This document shows, one piece after another, positions 54,744-63,646 of a stretch of DNA of 64,000 nt. The notes under the pieces are model-generated. The model had not been told where the DNA came from and searched no databases. It saw nothing but the letters and a program-made list of their open reading frames with translations. Location: positions 25,109 through 89,108 of the forward strand of contig JAFBAL010000006.1 in assembly GCA_019247845.1 (NCBI GenBank). The letters are read 5' to 3'. Within the stretch, counting starts at the first letter, position 1, and each line of letters starts with the position of its first letter. The translations under genes and the position numbers were made by a program. The DNA is from Alphaproteobacteria bacterium. GTDB taxonomy: Bacteria > Pseudomonadota > Alphaproteobacteria > Micropepsales > Micropepsaceae.

Positions 54744-56633
54744 GCGGATGCCCGCGTAAGCCGCCGTCCCCGGGCGCCCGTAACCGAACACCGGCTCGTT
54801 GTCTTGGCCGAGCAGGTTCTCGACGCGCGCGAACAACGCGGTCTTGTCGATCAGCGTGTAGGACCCGAACAGGTTGACGGTCGTGTTGTTGGCAAGCCGG
54901 GTGAAGTTGCCGCGGTCGTCGAAGCGCGGGCCGACGAAGACGATCGTGCCGCCCAGGGACAGGTCCTTGGTCGCCTGCCAGGTGACGGTCGCGCTCGCCG
55001 CATTGTCGGGACGGCGGGCCAGATCCAGGCCGGTGATCAGGTCCTTCGTCGCCATGTTGGTGTAGTCGGCCGAGACGCTCAGCGCCTCGCTCAACCGCAT
55101 CTCGACCTCGGCCTCCACACCGTCGGCGCGCGTGCGTTCGAGGTTCTCGTAATAGCCGAAGGGGAAGGTCGAGGTCGGCAGGAAGTCGATCTGGTTGTGC
55201 GTGCGGCGCTCGAACCAGGTGAGCGAGGCGCGCGCCTGGCCGTCCAGGAAGAAGTGGTCGATACCGACCTCCCAGCCGTTGGCGGTCTCGGGTTTGAGGT
55301 CGTGGAACGGATTTTTGTACTGCGAGAACAGCTGATAGAGCGTCGGCGCCTTGAAGCCGTCGCCATAGTTCGCGCGCAGGGTGGTGTCGTAGCCCGGAAC
55401 GTTCCACGCGCCGGCGACCTTGACCGAGGTATGGGTGCCGAACTCGTCGTCATCCTCCAGCCGCACGCCGCCCGTCAGCGTCAGCTGATCGAAGAGCGTG
55501 CTCTGGATCTGCGCGTAGTAGCCCGTCGTGCGGCGGCTGCCCGTGGTCGGGCCCGGATCGAACTGAAGGCTCTGGGTCGACAGGCCGACGCGCTGCGTCT
55601 CGGCGCCGAAGGTCAGCTGGTCGTTCTTGTCCAGGTCGAAGATGCCCTGGTACTCGATGCGCGTCGCGTCGCCCTTGGCGAAGAAGTTCTCGGCCGGCGA
55701 ATAGGCGTTGGTGAAGAAGTCGAACTCGCCGAAGAACTTGCGTTCGCTCTCGGACGCGATGAAGGCCAGCCGGTTCTGGAAGCGCCCGCCCATCAGCGCC
55801 AGGTTCACGCCCGCATAGCCCGCGACCAGCGAGGCGCTGCCGAACTCGGCATCGTCCTGGAAGGTGAAGTTCGGCGGCGGGAAGCCGTCGATCTCGGTGT
55901 GCGACTGGGTGTAGTAGCCACGCAGGTCGAGGCTCAGCGCGTCGGTGACGTGATAGCGCGTGTTCATCGTGGCGCCGAAGTTGCGCGTGCCATCGGCTTC
56001 GGGATTGCCGTTCTTCTCGTCGGCAGCGGAGATGCCGCCCGTGTCGAAATAGTTGAGCGCCGCGCCGTATTCCAAGCCCGATATCGTGCCGTTCGCGCCC
56101 GCGTTCAGGCGCCAGGTGTCGAACGAGCCGCCTTCGGCGCTCGCCGTCGCCGCGAAGGGCGCGTCGCCGCCGCGCTTGGTCAGCACGTCGACCACGCCGC
56201 CGATGGCGTCGCTGCCATAAAGCGTCGATTGCGGACCGCGCAGCACCTCGATGCGGTCGACGTTGTTGACCATGAGGTCGCCCAGGATCGCCTGGTCGTC
56301 GACCGAGCTCGGGTCGTTGATGCGCACGCCGTCGATGAGCGCGAGCGTCTGGCCGGCCTCGGCGCCGCGGATGCTGACCGTCGTGGTCTGGCCCGGCCCG
56401 CCGTTGCGCACCACGGTCAGGCCCGGCGTCTCGGCCAATATGTCGGTGACGACGACGGTCTGCTGCACGGCGAGGTCGTCGGACGTGATCACCGACATCG
56501 AGCTGCCGGTGACCTCCAGCGGCTGCGGCGTGCGCGTCGCGGTGACGACGACGGTCTCGGCATCGAAGGTGGTCTCGTCGGCGAAGGCGGGCGAGGCGAT
56601 TAACGCGACGGAAGCTAGAAGGATTTTGCGCAT
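54732..56633 (-). CDS. btuB: TonB-dependent vitamin B12 receptor BtuB
   Basis: A 633-residue outer-membrane receptor. The signal peptide ends near SPAFA, the TonB box is ETVVVTATR, the plug domain contains NNVDRIEVLRGPQSTLYGSDAIGGV, and the 22-strand barrel ends in Phe. The cobalamin riboswitch directly upstream fixes the substrate class. No btuFCD uptake genes follow, so inner-membrane transport must be encoded elsewhere. Downstream, after a hairpin, comes the biotin carboxylase fusion. Confidence 0.94.
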   Translation of the reverse strand: MRKILLASVALIASPAFADETTFDAETVVVTATRTPQPLEVTGSSMSVITSDDLAVQQTVVVTDILAETPGLTVVRNGGPGQTTTVSIRGAEAGQTLALIDGVRINDPSSVDDQAILGDLMVNNVDRIEVLRGPQSTLYGSDAIGGVVDVLTKRGGDAPFAATASAEGGSFDTWRLNAGANGTISGLEYGAALNYFDTGGISAADEKNGNPEADGTRNFGATMNTRYHVTDALSLDLRGYYTQSHTEIDGFPPPNFTFQDDAEFGSASLVAGYAGVNLALMGGRFQNRLAFIASESERKFFGEFDFFTNAYSPAENFFAKGDATRIEYQGIFDLDKNDQLTFGAETQRVGLSTQSLQFDPGPTTGSRRTTGYYAQIQSTLFDQLTLTGGVRLEDDDEFGTHTSVKVAGAWNVPGYDTTLRANYGDGFKAPTLYQLFSQYKNPFHDLKPETANGWEVGIDHFFLDGQARASLTWFERRTHNQIDFLPTSTFPFGYYENLERTRADGVEAEVEMRLSEALSVSADYTNMATKDLITGLDLARRPDNAASATVTWQATKDLSLGGTIVFVGPRFDDRGNFTRLANNTTVNLFGSYTLIDKTALFARVENLLGQDNEPVFGYGRPGTAAYAGIRTAF

Positions 56634-56782
56634 GATGACGTTCTCCTGGTTGGGTTCCAGAAGCCGCCGCGCTGGGCACGCTTGCATGTCGGCATTGATG
56701 TCCCCGCGCAACGACCTCGACTTGTCGTCACGCGGATTCCCGCGCGCACCCGGCACACCCCGACCGGCTGCACAACGACGGC

Positions 56783-56936
56783 GCGAGGCAGGTCTCCTGG
56801 CTCCCGGGTCGTCACGTTCGCCCGCCTTCCCAGGACCCAGCCTAAAATGGCATCGGCCCAAGTGGCACATGGACGACCGCTCGCCGGTCACAGTTGCGGG
56901 GGCAGCCGCGGCATGACCGCGTTCCCTAGACCTCGC
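56783..56936 (-). promoter_or_regulatory. Cobalamin riboswitch
   Basis: Read on the minus strand, the aptamer shows a paired closing stem (GCGAGG with CCTCGC), GGGAACGCGG, the conserved CTGCCCCCGCAACTGT, GCCACT, GGGAAGGCG and the B12 box GAGCCAGGAGACCTGCC in order and spacing. It lies about 150 nt upstream of btuB and should lower its expression when adenosylcobalamin is present. The 149 nt between box and start contain the expression platform; I see no clear intrinsic terminator there, so translational control is likely. Confidence 0.95.
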
Positions 56937-57039
56937 ACGTGGGCGGAACTAAGCGCGGGCGGGCCGCGCCGTCAATGCTTTGCAACGCGCCGCTTCAGGT
57001 GACATTCTTCGAGCACCGCTATCGCTTTGAGAGATCACC

Positions 57040-58776
57040 ATGAATCAGCCCGCTCAGCCCTGGCCCGCGATGTCGGTCGCGCAGGCCCATGCCCTTCTGA
57101 CTGCGCCCGGCACGCCGTTCGAGATGGACGAGGTCGATATCCGCGGCGTCAAGACCCGGGTGTGGAAGAACGCGCCGCCATCGTTGCGCGAGCTGCTCGC
57201 GTTCGGCCGCGCGCATGGCGACAAGACGTTTCTGGTCTATGAGGACGACCGTGCGACGTTCGAGACTTTCACCCGCGCGGCGCTTGCGATCGCCGACGCG
57301 CTGACGAAGCAGGGCGTGACGAAAGGCGACCGCGTCGCGCTCATCATGCGCAACCTGCCCGAATGGCCCGCGATCTTCTTCGGCGCCACGATCGTCGGCG
57401 CGATCGTCACGCCCTTGAATGCGTGGTGGACGGGGCCGGAGCTCGAATACGGGTTGGTGGATTCCGGCAGCAAGGTCGCGTTCGTCGATGCCGAACGGCT
57501 GGAGCGCATCGCCGAGCACCTGGTCAACTGTCCCGATCTGAAGACCGTCATTGTCAGCCGCTACGACGACGAGCTGCCCAACCCGATCGTGAAGCGGCTC
57601 GAGGACGTGATCGGCAAGGTGAACGATTGGGGCAAGCTGCCCGCGGGCGAAATGCCCGATGGGCCGCTCGGGCCCGAGGACGACGCGACGATCCTCTACA
57701 CCTCCGGCACGACGGGCAGGCCCAAGGGCGCGCTCGGCACGCATCGCAACATGCTGTCGAACATCTTCGCCTCGGCTTCGGCGGCGGCGCGAAACTTCCT
57801 GCGCCGCGGCGAGACGGTGCCGGCGCCCGATCCCAGCCTGCCGCAGCGCTCGACGCTTCTGTCGGTGCCGTTCTTCCACGCCACCGGATGCTTCGCGATC
57901 ATGAGCCCGTCGCTCTTCGCCGGCGCCAAGATCGTGATGATGCGCAAATGGGATCCCGAGCTCGCCATGCAGCTCATCGAGCGCGAGAAGATCAACTCGG
58001 CCGGCGGCGTGCCGACCATCGCCTGGCAGCTGATCGAGCACCCCAACCGCGCGAAATACGACCTGTCGTCGCTGGAGGCGGTGTCCTATGGCGGCGCGCC
58101 GTCGGCGCCTGAGCTGGTGCGCAAGATCGTCGAGACCTTCCCGAAATCGCTGCCCGGCAACGGCTGGGGCATGACCGAGACCTCCGCCACCTGCACCGTG
58201 CATTCGGCGGAGGATTACGAGCACCGCCCCGACTCTTGCGGACCGGCGGTGGCGACCTGCGACCTGAAGGTGATGACGCCGGACGGCACGAAGGAGCTCG
58301 GACCGAACGAGGTCGGCGAGCTGTGGGCGCGGGGGCCCAACATCGTCAAAGGCTATTGGAACAAGCCCGAGGCGACGGCGCAGACCTTCGTCGACGGCTG
58401 GGTCAGGACCGGCGATCTCGCGCGCGTCGACGAGGAAGGCTTCTGCTTCATCATCGACCGCGCCAAGGACATGCTGATCCGCGGCGGCGAGAACATCTAC
58501 TGCATCGAGGTCGAGAACGTCCTCTACGAGCACCCGGCGGTGATGGACGCGGCGCTGGTCGCGGTGCCGCACAAGACCTTGGGGGAAGAGCCCGGCGCGG
58601 TGGTGCACCTGAAGCCGGGCATGCACACGACCGAGGACGAGCTGCGCGCCTTCGTCGCCGGCAAGCTGGCCGCGTTCAAGGTGCCGGTGAAGGTCGTGTT
58701 CTGGCCCGAGACCCTGCCGCGCAATGCCAACGGCAAGATCCTCAAGACGGAACTCAAGAAGATCTTCCAGAGCTGA
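57040..58776 (+). CDS. Class I adenylate-forming acyl-CoA synthetase
   Basis: A 578-residue AMP-forming ligase, probably activating a fatty or related carboxylic acid with ATP and CoA. Motif A5 ILYTSGTTGRPKGALGTH is at about residues 226-243, GNGWGMTETSATCTVHS is the second signature, GDLARVDEEGFCFIIDRAKD follows, and the C-terminal Lys lies in RNANGKILKTEL. Substrate specificity cannot be told. The SDR gene starts 9 nt after it, so the two form a pair. Confidence 0.92.
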   Translation: MNQPAQPWPAMSVAQAHALLTAPGTPFEMDEVDIRGVKTRVWKNAPPSLRELLAFGRAHGDKTFLVYEDDRATFETFTRAALAIADALTKQGVTKGDRVALIMRNLPEWPAIFFGATIVGAIVTPLNAWWTGPELEYGLVDSGSKVAFVDAERLERIAEHLVNCPDLKTVIVSRYDDELPNPIVKRLEDVIGKVNDWGKLPAGEMPDGPLGPEDDATILYTSGTTGRPKGALGTHRNMLSNIFASASAAARNFLRRGETVPAPDPSLPQRSTLLSVPFFHATGCFAIMSPSLFAGAKIVMMRKWDPELAMQLIEREKINSAGGVPTIAWQLIEHPNRAKYDLSSLEAVSYGGAPSAPELVRKIVETFPKSLPGNGWGMTETSATCTVHSAEDYEHRPDSCGPAVATCDLKVMTPDGTKELGPNEVGELWARGPNIVKGYWNKPEATAQTFVDGWVRTGDLARVDEEGFCFIIDRAKDMLIRGGENIYCIEVENVLYEHPAVMDAALVAVPHKTLGEEPGAVVHLKPGMHTTEDELRAFVAGKLAAFKVPVKVVFWPETLPRNANGKILKTELKKIFQS

Positions 58777-58785
58777 GAGGCGGAC

Positions 58786-59544
58786 ATGACCGGCCCAAAA
58801 ATCGCGATCGTCACCGGCGGCAGCCGCGGCATCGGCCGCGCCGCCGTGCTTGCTCTCGCCAAGAAGGGGGTCGGATCGATCTTCACCTATCATTCGAACC
58901 GCGCGGAGGCCGACAAGGTGGTCGCGCTCGTGGGAGAGGCCGGCGCCAAGGCGGTGGCGCTTCATCTCGATACCGGCGCCACCGCCGGCTTCGACGCCTT
59001 CGCGGCCGAGGTGCGCGAAGCGCTGTCCAGGCTGAACGCCGAGCGGTTCGACTATCTGGTCAACAACGCCGGCACCTCGTCGAATGCGGGGCTCGAGACC
59101 ATCACCGAGGCCGAGATGGACGCGCTCTACAACGTTCATTTCAAGGGCGCGCTGTTCCTGACCCAGAAGCTGCTGCCGCTGATGAACGACGGCGGCCGCA
59201 TCGTGAACATCTCCTCGGGCCTGGCGCGTTTTTCCTCGCCGGGCCGGATCGGCTACGGCTCGATCAAGGCGGCGGTCGAGGCGCTGACGCGCTACATGGC
59301 GCAGGACCTGGCCCATCGCCGCATCGCTGTGAACGTCGTCGCGCCCGGACCGATCGCCACGGACTTCAGCGGCGGGTTGGTGCGCGACAACCCGCACATC
59401 AACAAGCATCTGGCGGACATGACGGCACTGGGCCGCGTCGGCGGGCCAGAGGACGTCGGGCCGGTCATCGCGGGTTTGCTGTCCGACGACTTCGGCTGGG
59501 TCAATGCCCAGCGGATCGAGGTCGCCGGCGGGATACATATCTGA
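58786..59544 (+). CDS. SDR family NAD(P)-dependent oxidoreductase
   Basis: A 252-residue short-chain dehydrogenase of the classical type. IAIVTGGSRGIGRAAVLAL binds the cofactor, YLVNNAGTSS and the catalytic Ser-Tyr-Lys set (ISSGLARF, then RIGYGSIKAAVEALT) are present. It resembles 3-oxoacyl-ACP reductases but the role is not decided. It follows the acyl-CoA synthetase by 9 nt with GAGAGG before the ATG. Confidence 0.92.
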   Translation: MTGPKIAIVTGGSRGIGRAAVLALAKKGVGSIFTYHSNRAEADKVVALVGEAGAKAVALHLDTGATAGFDAFAAEVREALSRLNAERFDYLVNNAGTSSNAGLETITEAEMDALYNVHFKGALFLTQKLLPLMNDGGRIVNISSGLARFSSPGRIGYGSIKAAVEALTRYMAQDLAHRRIAVNVVAPGPIATDFSGGLVRDNPHINKHLADMTALGRVGGPEDVGPVIAGLLSDDFGWVNAQRIEVAGGIHI

Positions 59545-59573
59545 TCCGAGGGGCGGCGGCGAAACGGCCTCGC

Positions 59574-60137
59574 TTACCCCAGCAGGGTATGCTCGATCAG
59601 GATCGAGCAGCCGATGACGATCAGCACCACGCCGCCCGCGATCTCGGCATGACGTCCGAACCGCGCGCCCAGCGCATTGCCCAGGATCATGCCCAGCGTG
59701 GTCATCACGAAGGTCGCGGCGCCGATCGCCGCCGCGGTGATCAGGATGTTCGCGCCGATCAAGGCCAGGGTCACGCCGACCGCCATCGCGTCGATGCTGG
59801 TGCCTATGGCCGTGACAAGCAACGCGGCCAGCGAATGCCGCGGCGGCTTCTCGTCTTCTTGGGAGCGCTTGGCACCGTCCCAGATCATCTTGGCGCCGAT
59901 GCCGCCCAGAAGGAAAAACGCGATCCAATGATCGATGGAGGCGATGTAGCTCTGCGCGGCGCGGCCGATCGCCCATCCGATCAGCGGCGTGACGGCTTCG
60001 GTGACGCCGAAGACGAGCCCGGTCCTCAGCGCCTCGGCCAGCCGCGCGCGGCGCAGCGCGGCCCCTTTGCCCAGCGCGGCCGCGAAGGCGTCGGTCGACA
60101 TGCTCAAGGCCAGGAACAGGGTTGCGACCGGCGACAT
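59574..60137 (-). CDS. mntP: Manganese efflux pump MntP
   Basis: A 187-residue six-helix membrane protein. LALSMSTDAFAAALGKGA at the N-terminus and TSIDAMAVGVTLALIGAN in the second half are the two acidic-residue motifs of MntP (former YebN). It exports Mn2+. No yybP-ykoY riboswitch was recognisable upstream; the divergent region instead holds BlaI-type operators about 60 nt away. The 5' start at 60137 fits the family length. Confidence 0.92.
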   Translation of the reverse strand: MSPVATLFLALSMSTDAFAAALGKGAALRRARLAEALRTGLVFGVTEAVTPLIGWAIGRAAQSYIASIDHWIAFFLLGGIGAKMIWDGAKRSQEDEKPPRHSLAALLVTAIGTSIDAMAVGVTLALIGANILITAAAIGAATFVMTTLGMILGNALGARFGRHAEIAGGVVLIVIGCSILIEHTLLG

Positions 60138-60197
60138 CGGGCATGGCGTAGTGGCGCGCGGGAAGAATGTCAAAAGCCTTGCATCCGGAAACATCGA

Positions 60198-60226
60198 GTA
60201 GTAGATTCTACTACATAAGTAGTAGA
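60198..60226. promoter_or_regulatory. Double BlaI/MecI-type operator
   Basis: Three 8-bp half-sites alternate: GTAGTAGA, TCTACTAC, GTAGTAGA. The first two make an inverted repeat with one central base, the last two one with a 4-base centre (TCTACTAC-ATAA-GTAGTAGA), matching the TACTACA..TGTAGTA form of BlaI/MecI operators. It ends 9 nt before the repressor start and lies between it and mntP. Confidence 0.88.
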
Positions 60227-60235
60227 AAGACCGCC

Positions 60236-60625
60236 ATGCCGTTCCCCAAGCTGAGCAAGCTCGAGCTCCAGATCATGGAGGCGCTGTGGACGCTTGGCGC
60301 GTCCTCGGTGCGCGAGGTGCAGGAGCGGTTCCCCGAGAAGAAGCGCCCCGCCTACACCACGGTCCAGACCATGATCTATCGCCTGGAAGCGAAGCGGGTG
60401 CTCAGGCGCGTCAAGAAGATCGGCAATGCGCATATCTTCGAAGCCGCGGTCTCGCGCGACGCCGTCCAGCGGCGGTTCATCGACGAGCTGCTGGGCCTGT
60501 TCGACGGCCGGATGCAGCCGGTGATGGCGCACCTGGTCGAGACCGGAAAGCTGACTTTGGAAGACGTGCGGGACGCCGAAAAACGCCTGCGCGAGCTGGC
60601 GGCCGGGAAGGGCAGGAAGGAATGA
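60236..60625 (+). CDS. BlaI/MecI/CopY family repressor
   Basis: A 129-residue winged-helix repressor. LSKLELQIMEALWTLGASSV and RPAYTTVQTMIYRLEAKRVL form the DNA-binding domain, and the helical C-terminus dimerises; family repressors are cleaved after a signal from a membrane metalloprotease. Its gene overlaps that protease (ATGA) and it has its own double operator upstream. An earlier in-frame ATG exists but falls before the operator. Confidence 0.94.
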   Translation: MPFPKLSKLELQIMEALWTLGASSVREVQERFPEKKRPAYTTVQTMIYRLEAKRVLRRVKKIGNAHIFEAAVSRDAVQRRFIDELLGLFDGRMQPVMAHLVETGKLTLEDVRDAEKRLRELAAGKGRKE

Positions 60626-62259
60626 GCCCTGTTTTCGGCCTCCTCTGGGATCATCTTTGGCAGTCGACCGTGTTCGCGGGCGGCCTGGGTCTTCTCACGC
60701 TGGCGTTCCGCAGGAACCGCGCCGCCGTGCGCTATGGATTGTGGTTCGCCGCGTCGCTCAAGTTCCTGCTGCCGTTTTCGGTTTTGCTGGCCTTGGGCGA
60801 AGCCTTGTTTCACGGGCTCGCGCCCGCCTACGCGACGGCGCCGATCTTCCACGGCATGGCGAAGATGGCCCGGTCGCTTCCGGCGGCGCATCTGCCGTCC
60901 GTCATGCCGCAGGTCCCGGAAGCGCACGCGACGACTCTTCTTCTCGCGATATGGGCATGCGGATTTGCGGCGCTGTCCGCCGTGTGGCTGCTCCGCCGGG
61001 CGCGCCTGAACAGGATCGTGCGCGACGCGCGCAGCATCTCCAGCGCGGGACCGCTGCCGGTGAAAGCGTCGCGCTCTTTGCTGGAGCCGGGCCTGGTCGG
61101 CATATGGCATCCCGTGTTGTTGCTGCCCGAAGACATCATCGGGCGCCTGTCGCCGCGGGAGCTGGAAGCCGTCGAGGCGCATGAGCGCTGTCACCACGCG
61201 CGCCGCGACAATCTCACCGCCGCGATCCACATGCTGGTCACCAACCTGTTCTGGTTCCATCCGCTGACGTGGTGGCTGGGGACGCGCCTGGGCGAGGAGC
61301 GCGAACGCGCCTGCGACGAAGCGGTGCTGGAACAAGGCAGCGCCCCCGACGTCTATGCCGGCAGCATCCTCAAAGTCTGCGCCTTCACGACGCAGTCCGA
61401 GCTCCTGTGCTCTGCCGGCGTGTCCGGCGCCAACCTCAAACATCGGATCGAGACGATCATGACGAGCCGGCCTGCGCATCGCTTGAGCATGGCAAAGAAG
61501 TGCCTCCTGGCAGCGGCGGCCGCGACGGCGATCGCCGCCCCGGTCCTGATCGGACTGGCGTCGTCGAGCGCGGCGGCGCTGTCGCCGCAGCGCGTGCAGG
61601 AAAGGCTCGGCGAGCAGCGCCGGCCGCGCACCGAGATCGCGTTCGATCCGGCCGGCTTCGACAAGTTCGTGGGCTATTACCGGCTGGATCCGGCCACGGT
61701 CTTTGCGGTCACGCGCCGCGGCAACCGCTATCTCGTCGGCGTGATCGGCCAGACGCCCGACCGCGTCTATCCGGAAAGCGCGGTGAAGTTCTTCCTCAAG
61801 GGGCTGAGCCTGCCCGCGCAATACAGCTTCACGCTCGACGCCGCGGGCCGCGTGACGGAAATGGTGCTGCACCAGTCCGGCGAGGAGCAGCAGGCGCCGC
61901 GCATCGCCGACACGCAAGGCAAGGCGGCCGAAGCGGCGCTGGCGCAGCGGATCGCGGGCAACCGGCCCAGCCCGGGCACCACGCAGGCGCTGCGCCGCCA
62001 GATCGACGGGCTGATGAGCGGCCGTCCCGATTACGGCATCATGTCGCCGAACCTGGCCGCCGGCACGCGCCAGATGCTGGGCGCGCTTCATGCCAAGGTC
62101 GCGGGCTGGGGACCGGTGACCTCGATCGCGTTCCTGGGCGTCGCCAAGGACGGCATGGACGTGTTCGAAGTCACCTGCCGGCACAAGCGCTCGAAATGGA
62201 ACATCGGGCCGCTGACGCCGGAGGGAAAGATCACGAGCATCTTCTTCGATGAGGTCTGA
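60622..62259 (+). CDS. BlaR1-like M56 family metallopeptidase
   Basis: A 545-residue membrane protein. The N-terminal part has four hydrophobic helices; the M56 zinc site is H187-E-R-C-H191 (VEAHERCHHARRDN), with ERACDEAVLEQ about 40 residues later supplying the third ligand. After the last helix (near residue 300) comes a soluble periplasmic part (FVGYYRLDPATVFAVTRRG onward) of a DUF3471-like fold, and no penicillin-binding S-x-x-K module. It is coupled to its repressor and to a serine hydrolase downstream. Confidence 0.9.
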   Translation: MSPVFGLLWDHLWQSTVFAGGLGLLTLAFRRNRAAVRYGLWFAASLKFLLPFSVLLALGEALFHGLAPAYATAPIFHGMAKMARSLPAAHLPSVMPQVPEAHATTLLLAIWACGFAALSAVWLLRRARLNRIVRDARSISSAGPLPVKASRSLLEPGLVGIWHPVLLLPEDIIGRLSPRELEAVEAHERCHHARRDNLTAAIHMLVTNLFWFHPLTWWLGTRLGEERERACDEAVLEQGSAPDVYAGSILKVCAFTTQSELLCSAGVSGANLKHRIETIMTSRPAHRLSMAKKCLLAAAAATAIAAPVLIGLASSSAAALSPQRVQERLGEQRRPRTEIAFDPAGFDKFVGYYRLDPATVFAVTRRGNRYLVGVIGQTPDRVYPESAVKFFLKGLSLPAQYSFTLDAAGRVTEMVLHQSGEEQQAPRIADTQGKAAEAALAQRIAGNRPSPGTTQALRRQIDGLMSGRPDYGIMSPNLAAGTRQMLGALHAKVAGWGPVTSIAFLGVAKDGMDVFEVTCRHKRSKWNIGPLTPEGKITSIFFDEV

Positions 62260-62260
62260 C

Positions 62261-63646
62261 ATGAGTACGCTCGTCGCGGCCGCGCTGGCCGCCTTCGCTT
62301 TCCCGGCGCATGCGCTGGACCTTCCGGATACGCCGGCGGGACGCGCGCTCGCGTCCTGGATGAACGCGCTGAACGCCGGCGACCTGGCGAAGATGCAGGC
62401 CCATGTCGACGCCTATCGCCGCAAGAGCTCGGCGAAGGACTATCTCGCATTGCACGAGGTGTTCGGCGATCTTTCCGTTCTCAAGATCGAGAAGAACGAG
62501 CCCAACGACATCGTCGTCATTCTGGGCGAGTCGATCGCGGACGACGTATTGCGGGCCGAGTACAAGACCGATCCGAACGATCCCATGAAGCTCGATCCGC
62601 TGGTCGCGGGCACCGACCGGCCGGACGACCTGGCGATCCCGCGCATCGCCCAGGACGAGGCGCTGAAGGCGATGAGCGCGCGCGCCGACAAGCTTTCGGC
62701 CGAGGACAAGTTCATGGGCGTGGAACTCGTCGAGAGCCACGGCAAGGTCCTGCTCGAGAAGGCCTGGGGCTATGGCGACCGCGAGGCGAATATCCCGCTC
62801 GCGGTCACCGACAAGTTCCGCCTGGGCTCGATGAACAAGATGTTCACCGCCGTCGCCACGCTGCAGCTCGTGGGCCAAGGCAAGCTGTCGCTCGACGGCA
62901 CCGTCGGCCGATACCTGCCCGGCTATCCCAACAAGGAAGTCGCGGACAAGGTCACGATCCGGATGCTGCTCACCCATGTCGGCGGCACCGGCGACATCTT
63001 CGGCGAGGCGTTCGACAAGCACCGTCTCGAGCTCAAGACGCTCGACGACTATGTGAAGCTCTATGGCGCGCGCGGACCGGAATTCCCGCCGGGCGCGCAG
63101 ACCGCCTATTCCAATTACGGGTTCATCCTGCTCGGCGTCGTCATCGGCAAGGTGAGCGGCGAGGACTATTACGACTATGTCCGCGACCATATCTTCAAGC
63201 CCGCCGGCATGACGGACACGGGCTCGTTGCCGGAAATCGAGAACGTGCCGGGGCGCGTGAAGGGCTACATGCAAAAGGACGGCAAGTGGGTGCCCAATAC
63301 CGAAACGCTGCCTTGGCGCGGCACCTCGGCCGGCGGCGGCTATTCCACGCTTGCCGACCTGCTCGGGTTCGCGCATGCGATGATGGACGGCAAACTGCTG
63401 CCCGGCGACCTGCGCGACGCCGCGACCCGATCCGAGACGAAGGGCGATTGGTACGGCTACGGCTTCCAGGTGCACGGCACCGGTCTGGCGCACAGCTATG
63501 GGCATACGGGCGGCGCGCCCGGCATGGCGACGGAGCTGCGCGTCTATCCGGCCGCGAAGACGGTGGTCATCGAGCTCGAGAATATCGATCCCGGAGCGCC
63601 CGCGATCGGATCGTATTACGCGAACCGGATGCCGCTGGTGCCGTGA
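62261..63646 (+). CDS. Serine hydrolase (beta-lactamase/D-Ala-D-Ala carboxypeptidase-like)
   Basis: A 461-residue exported protein (signal peptide to about PAHA) of the serine beta-lactamase-related superfamily. Motifs are S190-MNK193, Y283-SN285 and H415-TGG, the class C/esterase set. A 130-residue N-terminal domain precedes the catalytic part. It follows the metalloprotease stop by 1 nt, so it is the likely target of the BlaI/BlaR1-type switch. True beta-lactam hydrolysis is not proven; esterase or peptidase activity is equally possible. Confidence 0.88.
   Translation: MSTLVAAALAAFAFPAHALDLPDTPAGRALASWMNALNAGDLAKMQAHVDAYRRKSSAKDYLALHEVFGDLSVLKIEKNEPNDIVVILGESIADDVLRAEYKTDPNDPMKLDPLVAGTDRPDDLAIPRIAQDEALKAMSARADKLSAEDKFMGVELVESHGKVLLEKAWGYGDREANIPLAVTDKFRLGSMNKMFTAVATLQLVGQGKLSLDGTVGRYLPGYPNKEVADKVTIRMLLTHVGGTGDIFGEAFDKHRLELKTLDDYVKLYGARGPEFPPGAQTAYSNYGFILLGVVIGKVSGEDYYDYVRDHIFKPAGMTDTGSLPEIENVPGRVKGYMQKDGKWVPNTETLPWRGTSAGGGYSTLADLLGFAHAMMDGKLLPGDLRDAATRSETKGDWYGYGFQVHGTGLAHSYGHTGGAPGMATELRVYPAAKTVVIELENIDPGAPAIGSYYANRMPLVP

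Noticed and set aside
57019..60144. 1041-codon open frame on the minus strand
   Set aside because: It is antisense to the acyl-CoA synthetase and SDR genes, whose motifs are intact. The translation is Arg/His/Asp-rich and has no domain, as expected of a GC-rich shadow frame.
60138..60235. yybP-ykoY manganese riboswitch upstream of mntP
   Set aside because: The 98-nt gap to the repressor start is mostly filled by the BlaI-type operators and shows none of the riboswitch core.
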